Shown here in pieces: positions 35,601 through 48,041 of a stretch of 64,000 nt of DNA. This DNA is from Tetrahymena elliotti 4EA (taxonomy: Eukaryota; Ciliophora; Oligohymenophorea; Hymenostomatida; Tetrahymenidae): contig JH720322.1 of NCBI GenBank assembly GCA_000231825.2, positions 186,001-250,000 on the forward strand, written 5' to 3'. Made by a program: the position numbers and the translations under genes. How positions within the stretch are numbered: position 1 is the stretch's first letter; each line of letters opens with the position of its first letter. A model generated the notes under the pieces. The model searched no databases. It had not been told where the DNA came from and saw only the letters and a program-made list of their open reading frames with translations.

Positions 35601-38067
35601 AAAACAAAAGGCTAAGATAATACCAGTACTGATGCATCTATGTTACCACATACAACACTTGGAACAGTAGAGAATTCAATATTAACCGATCCTCCAAAAT
35701 AGGTTTAGATGAAAAAAATTGAAGAAGAGTATTAAAATTTCATAATTAGCTACACTTAAAATTACAATGATACCGTTTCTTTAGTTTTGAAAAGAGGTTA
35801 TCCTGAAGATAATGAATAAAGTTTGTTGAAAGTAGATTAGTTATCTAAAGATAATTTTAAAAATTTCTAATGGAAGTTTGATGAAGTATGGACACCACTA
35901 AGTACAGATTAAAATAGCCAAAGATTAAGAATACTGAAAGGAAAGGATGAAAGAATTAAATAAAAATGCTCATTTCACTTCTTTAATTGCTAAGACTTGA
36001 GTTCTCATAAAGATTATTTAAAAGATGTATCCATAGCTTACATGATTAATTTACATTATGAAAAGGACAGAGTTAGAAATCCTACTCTTTTGATGTATTC
36101 AATCCCTAATATTTTCTAATAAAATAAAAAAGAAGTTGAATTTGTAACATAATAAGAGTACTATTCAACATTAGAGTGCATTTTGGAGTATCGTTAATAA
36201 ATTAGATAGGAGTGGGAAGAAGATGAAATGGTTAGCATCTTCTATTCATTACTTGATTGCATGAATGAACTTTATTCTTTGAATATCTGTCATGGTAATA
36301 TCACACCATCACATATTGCTTATTCCTACAAAACAAATAGATATAAAATATTTAATTTTTCTGCTGCTTAAATCAGTCACAAAGATTACAAGGTAAATTT
36401 TTACTATTAAAATTGATTTTAAAGAACATTTACATATTTTTTTAAATCTAAATATTTATTTTGAAGATTTATTTTTTAAAGCAATTTTAAATTTCTAAAA
36501 AAGGGAGGATATCCGATTTATTATTCATGGCCATTTCTTGCACCTGAGATAAAGAAAGGATTAAATTATTCGAGTAGTAAATCAAATAAATACGATGTAT
36601 TGGCAGGGGATATGTATAGTTTAGGTATGTCATTCTTAATGATTAAGTATTTGATTCCTGAAAATATGAGGTCTCAAGAAGCTATTAATAGGCTTGTAAG
36701 CACAGTAGAGAGTGATAATAGATTATCAGCTTAAATAATTAAAAGCTTATTACATAAATAGCAAACAAAAAGATTAGAAAATACATATGCTACTCTATGT
36801 AATCACATTCATACTGTTATGAAATAAAGGAAGATAGATTTTGTTCCTTACTCAAAATAAGATTTAGTAAACTTAAATCCCCTTCATAAATTAAAGTGGA
36901 AATAATCTAAAGATAGTGAAGTTATAGCTGATTTTTACTTTAGAATATTCTAATGGTAAAATGCAGCAGATAGATAAAAGAAACTTCTTGATGAATTGCT
37001 ATAAATTGAATAAGAAGGAGGGGATGGAAGTCTTACTAATGCTCAAAAAGAAAAAAAGAAAAAAATTTTAAGAGATGTTTGGAAGAGTTACTTTAAGTAG
37101 TAAGAATATGAAAATGCTATTAAATATAACTCATTATACATGGAATTACTTTCTTAAACACCTGAAGAAAAAATGAAAAACCAAGAATTCTTAGAAGACC
37201 TAGCTGAAGATCTCAAAATGACTGGGTAGCTATATTTCACTGTGTAATAACATGAAAAAGCTATTCATTTTTATGATAAAACTATTTAAGTGTTATCTGA
37301 ATTATATGGAGCCAACCACTCAGAAGTAGTTTCAATGTTAAATAATATAGGTGTCCTTTATAAAACCTTAGCAAACTACCCTAAATCATTAGAATATTTC
37401 TAATAAGCCTAGCTAATCATGGTAAATATTAATATAAAATGTTTTATTTCTAAATTCAAATTATTATAAAAAGGAATTTACAAGATCAACTGATGATGAT
37501 CTATATTTCTTTATCAGATATAATATTGCAATTATTTATTTTGAATAAGAAGATCTCACTTAAGCTGAAAATATATTATATGATATTTATAAAGTGAAAA
37601 CAACTGAGCATAAAGTTAAATCTGTAGAAGTCTCATAATATGCTTATGTTCTTGGTAATGTCTATATCAAAAAAAATCATTTACCAAAAGCATAGTAGGT
37701 TATAGAAAAGGCTATTAAAATGAGGGAATCTTGTATAGGTTATGATGGAGAACTAATAAAATGGAAGTAGTTACTAGCAAATATATGTTTCTAATTAGGT
37801 TAAAGAAAAGAAGCTATGGATATATTACTTAAAACAGTATCTGATGTAAAAAAAATGAGAAAATAACCATAAAATAAAAATTCAGAAGGCGATGATGCTA
37901 CATATAATGCTATAGAAGACATAGGAAATATGATTCTAGAAACAGGAAATAAAAAAGAAGCATTATAATTCTATTATGAAGCACTTCAGCTAGCTAAAAA
38001 CTAGCAATAAAAATAAACGGGCATAATTAGTGCACTAGAAAAGAAAATAAAAGAAGTTAAAAAATGA
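32660..38067 (+). CDS. Large pseudokinase-TPR protein with disordered N-terminus
   Basis: 1,728 residues; exons 32660-35414, 35473-36392, 36504-37421 and 37474-38067 sum to 1,729 codons. Introns are 58, 111 and 52 nt. About 900 N-terminal residues are Ser/Asn/Gln/Lys-rich and disordered. Residues about 1080-1350 resemble a protein kinase: YSLNICHGNITPSHIAYS near 1192 is in the place of the HRD loop, KIFNFSAAQISHKD near 1211 is at the DFG position, FLAPEIKKG near 1238 is the APE motif, and DVLAGDMYSLGMSFL corresponds to the DVWSLG helix. The catalytic Asp of HRD (HGN here) and the DFG are gone, so it is a predicted pseudokinase. TPR repeats follow (for example NNIGVLYKTLANYPKSLEYF), after a helical linker. 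Inference: scaffold or regulatory protein. Substrate and partners unknown. Confidence 0.85.
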
Positions 38068-39455
38068 TTTAATAAATTCTACACAAAGGAAAAATTTTCA
38101 AAAATACTATCTAAGATTAAATTTTATATTTAAAATGAAATTTATATTTTTTAAAAAGTAAATAATTATTAATAAACAAGACTAGCTAAAAAATAAAACT
38201 ACTTCTCATGTAAATAAATAAGCAAAATTTTTTTTGTTTTGTTTTTTTTTATTGTTTTATTAAATTAATTTTATATATCTAATTTTATTTTTTAACCACC
38301 TAATGAATCAGATTGAATACATTCTTGATTCAGTTAATTTAACAAAGTACCTAGATGCTAAATACTAAGATTTTTATTAATAATATACTCATAAAATTTG
38401 GTTTAAATTGTTAAAAATATGAATTTACTAATTAAATAAATTAATTTCAATTACTTTACTTTTTTTTTGAAAGAGAATAGTGATTTTGATAGACCATAAT
38501 TATTTTTTTAAAAGAAAATGACAGAAGTTTTAAAGAAAATAAACTTTTAGAGATAAAAATTAAAAAAATTAAATAATTTTAGAACCAATTAATTATTTAA
38601 TAATTAAAAGAGGTTATTGGTTCAAAAATAAGACCATCCTTCTTTTCTAAAAATAAATTCATATTTTTTTCTTTGATCATTCATTTCATTCATGCTTATT
38701 TGGGTATTTTTTAACTAATTTTAAAACTCAATTTTATTTTTATTGAATTTTTTAATATTTTCTTTAAAAGAATTATTTTCGTTTTTATTTTTTTATTAAA
38801 AATAAATTATTTTTTGACATTTAATTTTTATTCTCAAAATATTGAAATTTTTAATTTTGATATATTTTTAACGAAACTATTTTCTTTGAAAATCATAAAT
38901 CAATTTAAATTTAATTGTCTATTTTGGTTTTTATTCAAATGTTAAATATGTATTTTTTAAAAGTTTTTTAGATTTTTAATTTTTTCACTTTAGTTTTCTT
39001 AAAATGAAAATATTTTACTGCAAAAAATAAATTCTACTTAATATTATATTTTGTTCAAATTTTTGATATTTTTATAAAATAGTTCGTTTTGCAAAGAATT
39101 CAAAAAATAATGGTCAAGCATAATGCTTGTAATATATAAATTTACTTTGGTTTTAATAAATAAAATGAATATCTTGAAATAAATAAATCAAACAAACAAA
39201 CAAATAATAAACAAATAGAACTTAAAAGATTCAGAATCTGTATGATATGATAGTTAATTATCTTATCTTCGTTTTCTGATCTTCTTTATGATAACAAGAA
39301 GATTAATTAATGTTAATACAATAAGAAAGATATATTTTAAGAATGAAATTTAAAAATAATAAAATATAAATCAAATAAATTTGCAACAAATAAATCAATT
39401 AATAATTAAGTATTTATTAACTAAATATTAAGCAAAAAGTCAAAAATTCACAAAA
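38068..39455. other. Long AT-rich intergenic region
   Basis: About 1.4 kb without coding signal. Contains an inverted repeat (listed separately) and an (AAAC)n run at about 39188-39203. Confidence 0.5.
38582..38623. repeat. Inverted repeat in intergenic DNA
   Basis: gaaccaat at 38582-38589 and its complement attggttc at 38616-38623 flank an A/T-only loop of 26 bases. Could be a weak hairpin; may be chance. Confidence 0.35.
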
Positions 39456-40239
39456 ATGATGGTAGAATATTGATTATAATTTATTGTTTTCTTCATGATT
39501 TAGAGCTTATTAGCATAATTTAAATATAAATCATAGTCTTTCGATTTAGTGTTAACTTTATTTTACAAATATAGCAAGATTTTACCAACCAATTAGATAT
39601 TTAAGGAGGTCTTCCTTGGACTAAGAAGAATGAAAATATTGAAAAGCATCCAGTTCAAACTATATAAGATATGGTATGTCTTCTTACTTTAAATAAATAT
39701 GAAAGTTTCTTTAAAAATAAATATTGATGATATTTTTTGTTTATTAAAGAAATTATATGGCCAAGAAGAAGCCAAAATGAAATTGTACTCTAATCTTTAT
39801 GGATCATAATTCCCAATGATGTTAACTATTGAAAGAAACCTCCTTGCTTAACCTTCTAGACTTCCTGGAGAAAAATAATCATTATTAGGTACAACTCATT
39901 TAAAAAGCTTATTTAGATAATGCGAGAAAGAATATAGAAATAAATGCTTTTCTAACTCATAAAAATAAAAAATTTGATTTAAAAATATGATTTCAAATAG
40001 AAAATTTGGCTAACCATTTAAATATATAAAATAGGTCTTGATATTATGATGAATAGATTGGGCTAAATTGAATTTGAAGATTTCTTAGGAAGTAAATTAT
40101 TTATTGCATCTAAATTATTTTAAAATATTTACAAAAAGCTCATTTATCAATCTTTAATTTATTTTCAATAAATAAAGCTGAAAATCCTGAAATGCATAAA
40201 CTTAATGCCCATGAACGTTTCTTAAAGAGCTTCGATTGA
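39456..40239 (+). CDS. POMP: Proteasome maturation protein POMP/UMP1
   Basis: 120 residues from exons 39456-39461, 39575-39673, 39750-39888, 40035-40091 and 40178-40239 (121 codons; introns 113, 76, 146 and 86 nt). The first exon is just ATGATG. Visible family pattern: LPWTKKN and KHPVQTIQDM in the N-half; a helix starting LYGQEEAKMKLYSNLYGSQ; then FPMMLTIERNLLAQPSRLPG, followed by SLLGLDIMMNRLGQIEFEDF. These match POMP's P-x-R/K-L-x-x-E, RLPF, LSLDVLRG and IGFEDIL positions. UMP1/POMP is the chaperone that binds half-proteasomes, aids beta-subunit processing and becomes the first substrate. Length agrees with POMP (about 141). The minute first exon is inferred from frame and splice signals; other N-termini are possible. 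Confidence 0.85.
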
Positions 40240-40690
40240 TCGAAATCCATAAAAATTTTTGGGAAATTAAAGGATGAAGCATAAATGAAATATAGTTTTA
40301 AAATTGTAATGTTTATATTTTTATCAGTAAAGTAGCTTGCTGTAAATAAGTATATAAAAAATGATAAAAAATTGTCTACTATTTATGTATTTTTAATATA
40401 AAATTTAATATTTGTAAAGGAAGTACTTACTGAACAACAAAAATAATTTAAAATGAAATGTTTAGGATTAATATAAAACTTTTTATAAAAATAATTATTG
40501 TTAAAATAACTGTCAAATCATTACTTTTGAAAAGAAGTTATGGCTATGAGAATTATTTATATTTGCTAACTCTATCTTCCACATTGCTTTTTCTGATAAA
40601 TTCAAATATTTATCTTATTATGAATTTTTAATTAAATCACTTCAATAAATAAATAAATAAATTTTTCAAACACAATCTAAAATAGCAAAA
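40240..40690. other. AT-rich intergenic region
   Basis: Short spacer between two plus-strand genes; nothing recognised. Confidence 0.5.
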
Positions 40691-41922
40691 ATGATGAAAA
40701 CTAGCCAAATCAGATCCGTTTATTAAGCTAAAAAAATTTACATGCCAAGAGCACTTGGTGTAAAAGAATATGCCTTCTACGATGATATCAATATTTCTTA
40801 TAGATAAACTATGGAGGATGGTAAATTATTTTCTAATTTCTTGGTTTAATTTGATTATTTATTTTTGAATCTATTCTATCAAAAATATTATAAAAAAAAC
40901 TATTTTACTAATGATTTCTATTTCTTATGAATAGGCTTTTTCATAGCAGATAATTTTCTAGAAGATGGTGGAAAGTCTATACTTTTTGGAGTACTTGACG
41001 GTCATGGAGGATCTGATGTAGTAGATTTTGTGAAGCAAAATTTTACAAAAGTAAATTTTATATAAATGATTTATTTATTTGTTGAGAAATAAAATATTTA
41101 AAATTTGAATTGAAAAATAGGAATTTAGTGATGAATATAAAAAAACTCCTAAAGACGTAGTTGATGTTTTAAAGAGAACATTTTTAAGAGTATCTAAAAT
41201 ATACTTTTAATAAATTAAGTTGAATAATTATCTATTTTTCATTTTTTAAAGGTTGATGATTTAGTTAAACAAAAGTGTAAATCTCAAGAAGTAGGTTCAA
41301 CTGCTTGTATTGGATTTATTAGATTAGAAGAAGCTAAGAGAGTTTTGTATATTGCTAATGTAGGTGATACTGCAGGTTTAGTTTTAGATGACACTTAAGC
41401 TCATAATGTAACAATTGAGCACAAAGCCTCTAATCCAAGAGAAATTGAAAGAATTAAGTATACTAATTAATAAAATATTTTCTGATAATATCAAAACTAT
41501 GAATTATTTTATATATAAAAAAGTTAAATTAATAATAATAATTTTTCATTTTAAAGGAAAGCAGGTGGTAGTGTTATATATGATAGAGTAGCAGGAGTGT
41601 TAGCAGTAAGCAGAGCTTTTGGAGACCATAGTTTGAGAAATTTTGGAGTTATTGCTTAACCTGATGTAACTAGAATGGAATTAAGAATGATCCATAAATA
41701 TCTTGTTGTTGCTTCAGATGGTTTATGGGATGTTGTTATACCTAAGGTAATTAGTGAATTAAATGTATGATAAAGCTAAGCTATTCTTAAAATATATAGG
41801 AAGTATTAGAAGTTTCTAAATTAAAATCAAACAGTGAAGAAGTGGCTGCAGAACTGTTAAAGAGAGCTCTATAGAATGGTTCTAGAGATAATACAAGTGT
41901 AATGGTTTTGAGATTAAATTGA
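40691..41922 (+). CDS. PP2C-type protein phosphatase
   Basis: 277 residues from six exons: 40691-40820, 40935-41050, 41121-41189, 41252-41457, 41557-41746, 41800-41922 (278 codons; introns 114, 70, 62, 99 and 53 nt). All PPM/PP2C signature motifs are present: RQTMEDG (38-44), DGHGG (65-69), GSTA, ANVGDT, AVSRAFGDH, ASDGLWDV and SRDNTSVMVL. The metal-binding Asp residues are in place, so it should be an active Mn2+/Mg2+-dependent Ser/Thr phosphatase. The single domain lacks a membrane anchor or regulatory extension. One splice junction falls right after the motif-1 Asp, and another in the start of the KAGGSV segment. Ciliates have many PP2C paralogues, so the exact orthologue cannot be named. 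Confidence 0.97.
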
Positions 41923-42960
41923 TTACAATAAAAAATTATATTACTAAAACAAATAAATATCAACATGCAAACACACTAAATTAAAAATGCTATGAATATT
42001 ATCTAATCACAAAATAAAGCAATAAATACTCTTGGTTTTTTGATAGATAATATGGTAGTCTCAATGTAACCAACTAACCTACCTATCAATTAAATAACTA
42101 ACTAACTAAATAGATGCTTGAATATTTTAAATATTAGATAAACATAAACTTTAAAAGAGATTTACTTAATAAATAAATTTATTTTATACATCATATTTCA
42201 AATATTTATTTAATTATAAAAGTATATAAGAGTACCAAATTTATCATTTATAGTTAAATAATTTATAATCATTAATTAATTATCTACTAAAATTTAATAG
42301 ATTAATTTGCTTACAGATAGACTCAGTAATATTTTTTATACACATTTTTTATCTTTGAAAAAGTAAAAATAATATGTTACTAAAATTCTCAAAATTTTCA
42401 TTTTCACAAATATTCATTAAAAAAATTATTCCATTACTAAAAAATAAAAATCTTTTATGTAATATTGTAAAGTTAGTCTTATTAATTAATGTAAGATGAA
42501 TATTATTGCATAATAATCTCTACTTTTTTTTCATGATTAATTTTTAATAAAATCAAGTCAGCATGGAATAAAATATCATAAAAATTGATAAAATTTGAGT
42601 ACAGATTTGTTTAAAAATTAAAGAATTTGGAGATTATTACTTATAGAAAGATATTTTGAAGCATAAAATAAATAGCATGAGTCTTGTTTTGAAAAACGAA
42701 ATAAATTTAATATTTTAAGTAAAAGAACGACTAGTGGAAATTTAGATTGGAATACAATTATTTTTAATAATTTTCTCGTATGATCTATCTCTCATCTCCT
42801 TTCGATTTATTTTAATATAAACAAGGATTTTACTACTGAATCTATTTTTAAACATGCAATCAAAGAATCTATTATAATTATGTATATTGAGCTTATTTAC
42901 ATTTATTTAATCTAAAGGTTATTTATTGAAAATAAAAATCATTGATGCAATTTTGATAAA
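41923..42960. other. Convergent AT-rich intergenic region
   Basis: Between 3' ends of the PP2C (plus) and WBP4-like (minus) genes. A (CTAA)n-like tract lies at about 42070-42110. No gene seen. Confidence 0.5.
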
Positions 42961-44693
42961 TCAATTATCATCAATAGGGATATTTTAGACATTTTTGTTG
43001 TTATTTATTCTTTTTTTAAATAAAGAACCCTTTGTTTATGCTTTTTGTTCTACCTATTATTAGTCTTATTGCTAGTTATTGTTTACTGGCTTTTATTATT
43101 TTACATTTGTACTGTCTTCTTCATCTTCGAGCCAGTTCTATATATAGTATTTTCAATTTAATATTAATAAATAATTTAAAATAAAAGTTTTACTTTCTTT
43201 TTATAGGTCTTTTATTTTGTATCACTCTGTATGTCTAAATTACTTTCTATTATTTTTTTTAACTTTTCATTTTGCTTCATAGTATTTCCTCCTTCACTAG
43301 TTTGCATTAAAGCTTATATCATTTCAGATTAAGTTTAAATTTTCCCTTATTCAATTAAGAGTTCTATTCTTGCCAATTTTTTAGCTTGTTCATCATCCAT
43401 TCCATCATCTTCATCTTCTTCGTCATCATGTTATCCATCGTTTTTATTATTATCTAAAACTTCTCCATAAACATTTCTTACAGCATATTTATTAAAGAAA
43501 TTATCTTCCTCTGTTACTTCTACCCAATCACTTTTTATAATTCCTTCTTGATCATTAGCCTAGTTTTCTTCATTTTATTCATTTTAGCCATCTTGATTAT
43601 CATTATCTCCTCCCTCTAATTTATTTTTATTTCTGTATTCTCTTGCTTTTTGATTTATTGCCTCTTGTTCAGCTTCTTCCTATTTTTCTTATTCTTCCAC
43701 TTGTTATAGAATATATTCATCCCATAATCTTTATTCTTCATCTAAAAGCTAAAGTTTTCAAAAAATAAATTCAGTAAATTGCTATTTCAATTAGTATAAT
43801 CTATTTACTTTCAAACCAATAGGCTTTTCATATTTTCTTTATCCTGAAAGTTGATTGTAAAAAAATAACTTGCCAGTTTTTTCATCTTTAGAGAGATACC
43901 ATACTATTTATTTTCATTATTAAATAAAGAGTTAATAGACACTTACTTACACATGCAGAAATATATTTTAAATTAGTATTTAAAATAATAAAATTATAGG
44001 ACAAATAAATATTTATTGATATAAAATACCTCTGTCAAATTTTTATGCTAATTCCTCTTTGTTTTTTGTCATTTTAAATTCAATTTCATCATCTCTATAT
44101 TTATCTTATTCTTCATCTGTATCACTTTCTTCGTAACTAGACCCAAATTCAGAGCCTAGCTCTTCTTTCTTTTTTTATCTCTTAAGCTCCTTTTATTATT
44201 CCTCTGTAAGTTCAGGTTCCTTATCAAACTAAAAAGCTGGAAAAGAAGGACCTATCTATGGGTTTTTAAGATTTGCTTAGCCTTCAAATTATATTTTTAT
44301 TGGGTTTCTTTATGATGTGTTTTGCATGGCTTCTTAAGCTTTCTATTTACGAATTGTGCATAAAAAAAAACTTATATTTTCAAAAAAACCTAAGATAAAT
44401 AAGAAAAACCTTTTCAATTTCTTGCATTAATTTAGCAGAATCATCTAGATCTGTTGCTTTTTTTGCTTATTCTTGCTCTCTAATAATTTTTTATCTCTTA
44501 AATTCTATTTCACGCTCAACATTTTTTTTATGTGTCCTTGATTGCTCGTGAAAAGCTATATCCTGTTATAAGATAAAATAAGCAAAAAAATAGAAATTTA
44601 GAAATTTAAAATTACTTCTTTTGTCCAATTAATTTAAGTCCTACAATATTCACACCATTTCTTGCCTTTATAAGTTTATTATTTAGAACTCAT
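42961..44693 (-). CDS. WBP4: WBP4/FBP21-like spliceosomal protein (matrin zinc finger plus WW-like domain)
   Basis: 456 residues; exons 44693-44616, 44562-44410, 44342-44030, 43903-43809, 43748-43194 and 43137-42961 (457 codons). Introns are 53, 67, 126, 60 and 56 nt; the second has an unusual GTTTTT donor. The N-terminus is a U1C/matrin C2H2 finger: KKWCEYCRTQI, then FHEQSRTHKKNVEREI, as in WBP4, where it is followed by a coiled region. Exon 4 encodes a WW-like domain (VWYLSKDEKTGKLFFYN, then KYEKP) in which the second Trp is replaced by Tyr. WBP4/FBP21 sits in the activated spliceosome and binds proline-rich factors through WW domains. The rest is Glu/Asp/Gln-rich. The single degenerate WW domain is notable, since the animal protein has two. 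Confidence 0.85.
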
Positions 44694-45210
44694 GTATTAA
44701 TTTACTATTTTAGCTTTATAAGGATTTAAAACGAGTAATAATTAAAACCAATGAATTAATGATTATTTAAAATTAATCTTAAAATTGTAAATATCAAATC
44801 TTTATATCTTTTTGTAATAATTAAAGCAAATTAACTTTGTTTGATTTGGTAAGGAATGAATGTAATGATAATTAAATCAAGTACACATTTAATTCATGAT
44901 ATTTTTATTGAATTATTAGATTCAAAATCTATTAAAATGCTGAAATACAAAAAAAAGGGTTTGAAGGGTAGTGGGGAAATAATAAAAATCAAACACAATA
45001 TTAGTAAAAAGGAGAGAGATGTAAATCAAATTAATAATCATTCATGAGTATTTTTTTTTATTTTGCGTACTTGCAATAATATAATTAGTACTTAATATAT
45101 TTTTTGATAAGAAATTATATAGAACGAAAAATAAAGAAATAAGCAAAAATAGTGAATAACAAAAGCATATTAAGAGTTTTTAAACGATTTGAAATACTTT
45201 AATTTGTAAA
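44694..45210. other. Divergent AT-rich intergenic region
   Basis: Shared upstream region of the WBP4-like (minus) and RING-CH/FHA (plus) genes. No element recognised. Confidence 0.5.
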
Positions 45211-48041
45211 ATGGGTGCTTGTGTTGGCAAAAACAATCAAACCAAATACTGGTATTTAACTTATTTATGAATAGCAATTATTTCTCTAAAAGGAGGGCAC
45301 AAATTTTTAAATATTATTTGTAGTCATTGATTTATAATAAGCAAAATGTAACAAAAACTCTCTTTTAAATTGAGTAATTAAAAGCACTCATCACTAACTC
45401 CTTTTAATAATCATTTATTTTTGCCTAATATGTTAAATTATTAAACACAATAGCATATACGTTAAAGCTAAAATATGGGAAAAGGATACTCCAAACTTAT
45501 TCGATTTTGAGTCAGACTAGATTTAAAAAAAAAATTTTGTGCTAAAAGAAAAAGGTAAAGACTAAATTAAATAAATATTTCAGCAGGAATTATCTTATAC
45601 CTTTTATAACAAAAACATTAAACATTTAAAAAATACTCCCTTTAACTTTTGAAAGTAACTATTATCAAAAATGATTTTACTTTCTAATACAAACAAAAAA
45701 TAAATTAAAAGTCAAAATAAAAAACATTCTTGAATCATAACTTTTAAAATTTCAATTAAATTTACTGTTTTTTTTTGTCTTAAAAAATAGATTAAGTTGT
45801 CGCTTATGATCAACAGCTGATTCCACTTTCCTAATCTGTAAACATTAAATATAATCTAAAAATATTAATCATCCCTGATAAACAACAATTTCAGATTATT
45901 TCTTTTATATCAGTCTGATAGCTAATTAATATTTGTCTGTATTAGTAATAGAATAATTATGATATCATAAATATATCCTATTACAATAACAATTCTTCAT
46001 ATTTGATTGAGGATGATTTGGTTTTAATTAAAAAATTATCTATAGGCTAATATTGGCTTGATAAATAGAATAAAATTAATCATTCATCCTCTTTCAACTG
46101 GTAGAATAACAAGACAAATAAAAAGTAGACAAATATTAAGACCCTAATACGCCAACAGTAATATCTTAATCAATAATTAATGACTTTTACTATAAATAGG
46201 AATAAATCAAAAATCAAATCAAAATATTTGATATCAGAATGGAAAATGGAGTGTACTCTATCAAAGCTTTTAACAAGAATCCCGATTTTACTCTTTGGAG
46301 AGTAATAAGAGATGAACCATCTACTTTTAATTAACCAGTATAATTTTTCACTTTCTTTAATTAAATATTTTTAGGAAAGTCTCACTTTCTAATCACGAAA
46401 TTATTATCTAGATATTTCCTCACCTCAAAAAAAATACTTTGAAAAATATCAAAATTTTCTATTGAAAACTAACTTTTTTACTATTTCAAATATTTTAACA
46501 TTTTTGTTTTATAAATATAGACTTGGAGTGTCAAAAAGGGAGACACTATTAAGCTAGGAAGGATATTACTAAAGATTGAAGATTTCTCTCACACAGGAAA
46601 TTTATCTTTAAACTAAGATGGTTAAGATGCTGAATAAGGAAGTAATAATTCTTATATTTTTTATGAAGTTTTAATATATCTTTTTGTATATTATATAGTC
46701 AAGGCAACTGACTAAAGTTAACACATGGATGAAAGATAATTTCAATGTAAAATATGCCTATCAGAAACTGCAACAACAGAAAATCCTCTTTTATCTGCTT
46801 GCGGATGTAATTCATTAAATTTTTATTAAAGAATTTTTTTATGAAATTTCTTCATTCCTTTCAATCTTATAGAAATAATTTATTAATTTAGGCTAGGGAT
46901 CTCTTAAATATTGTCACTTAGCTTGCTTAAGACAGTGGGTATCTTCATTAGGTAAAACGAAAATGATGGGGAACACTAAGGTTTTTGTATACAAAAAGTT
47001 GACTTGTGAAGTCTGCAAGTGTGAATATAAAAGTATTTTACATATTTTAAAATAACTATTTGCAACACAATAATTTTCTACAATATATTAAAGCAATCTT
47101 CAAATATTAAAACTTTGAGTATAACCTCCTAGAACTAAAGAAATCTAATAATCCTTATGTTGTTCTTAGATAAATAAATCCAAATAATAAGGATCACTAC
47201 TTCTATATGGTTGATCTAGTTAATAATAGTCCTTGTGAAATTGTAAATTTAATCATTTTACAACAAAAAAATAAAAAAAGATTGGATTATTTAAAAGATA
47301 TTTAAACAAAGAGTTAATTTATTCATTAAATAAAAGGGAAGGATATTTGATTGCCATATCAGGCTAAACGATATTTCAGTATCACGAAATCATGCTTCTC
47401 TTACTTTATAGGGAGATAAACTTATTTTAAAAGATAATAAATCAAAATTCGGTACTTTAGTTTAAATAAATGATAAACTAGATTTGTAGAGCCTAAAAGA
47501 TAAAAAGGTTGTTCTTCAGACTGGAAAGGCAATATTAGTATTGGAAGTTGTTAAAAAATCTTCAATAAAGTAAATTTATAAATTTCATCTTTTTTCAGAG
47601 AAACATTAATAATTTTTGTAAATTAAAAATAGAAGTGAATAAATTTCACCAATTCCAGCTCATATTGAAATATGTAAAGTGATAAATGAACATAATAACC
47701 CTTACAGCTCAAGTTAAAAACAATAATTACAACAAGAGAAATATTTAGATGACGATGTTGCTGAGGAAATAGAAAATAATGATGTTATAGTTTATGATAT
47801 GATAGATAATTAGCAATAATAGCAAGAAATTTATTCTATTGGAAAAGAAAAAAAATTTAAAAACTAAATTTTCAGCTAGTATAACAATAACATGAATAAT
47901 AGCAGTATACCTTAAGCATAATTCCAAAGAAGCTTCACTAATAATCATAACTCATAAAATATAAATTTAGAAAATTAAAACAGTAATCAATAATAACATA
48001 GATAAATAGGTGTAACTGACATAAAAATAGAATATGAATGA
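45211..48041 (+). CDS. RING-CH plus FHA domain protein, predicted N-myristoylated
   Basis: Starts MGACVGKNNQTKYC: Gly2 plus Cys4 suit N-myristoylation and palmitoylation. Exon 1 is 45211-45251; exon 2 begins at 45454 (IYVKAKIWEKDTPNLF). Exons between about 45555 and 46240 are unresolved. From about 46210 the frame reads IFDIRMENGVYSIKAFN, then TWSVKKGDTIKLGRILL. Next is a RING-variant (C4HC3) domain: QCKICLSE, ACGC, YCHLACLRQW and TCEVCKC, split by an intron in the CGC turn. Exon 47337-47569 is a canonical FHA: GRIFDCHIRL, then DISVSRNHASL and KFGTLV, with the phosphothreonine-binding Arg, Ser and His present. Exon 47633-48041 is a Gln/Asn-rich tail, TGA 48039-48041. Inference: a membrane-tethered E3 ligase recognising phosphothreonine partners. 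Confidence 0.75.

Noticed and set aside
39504..39574. Alternative POMP second exon with a 26-nt intron
   Set aside because: A 26-nt intron is far shorter than the others here; a single 113-nt intron is more economical.
42060..42120. Possible chromosome-breakage or telomere-like sequence
   Set aside because: The CTAA-rich tract does not match the Tetrahymena breakage consensus or the telomere repeat as I know them.
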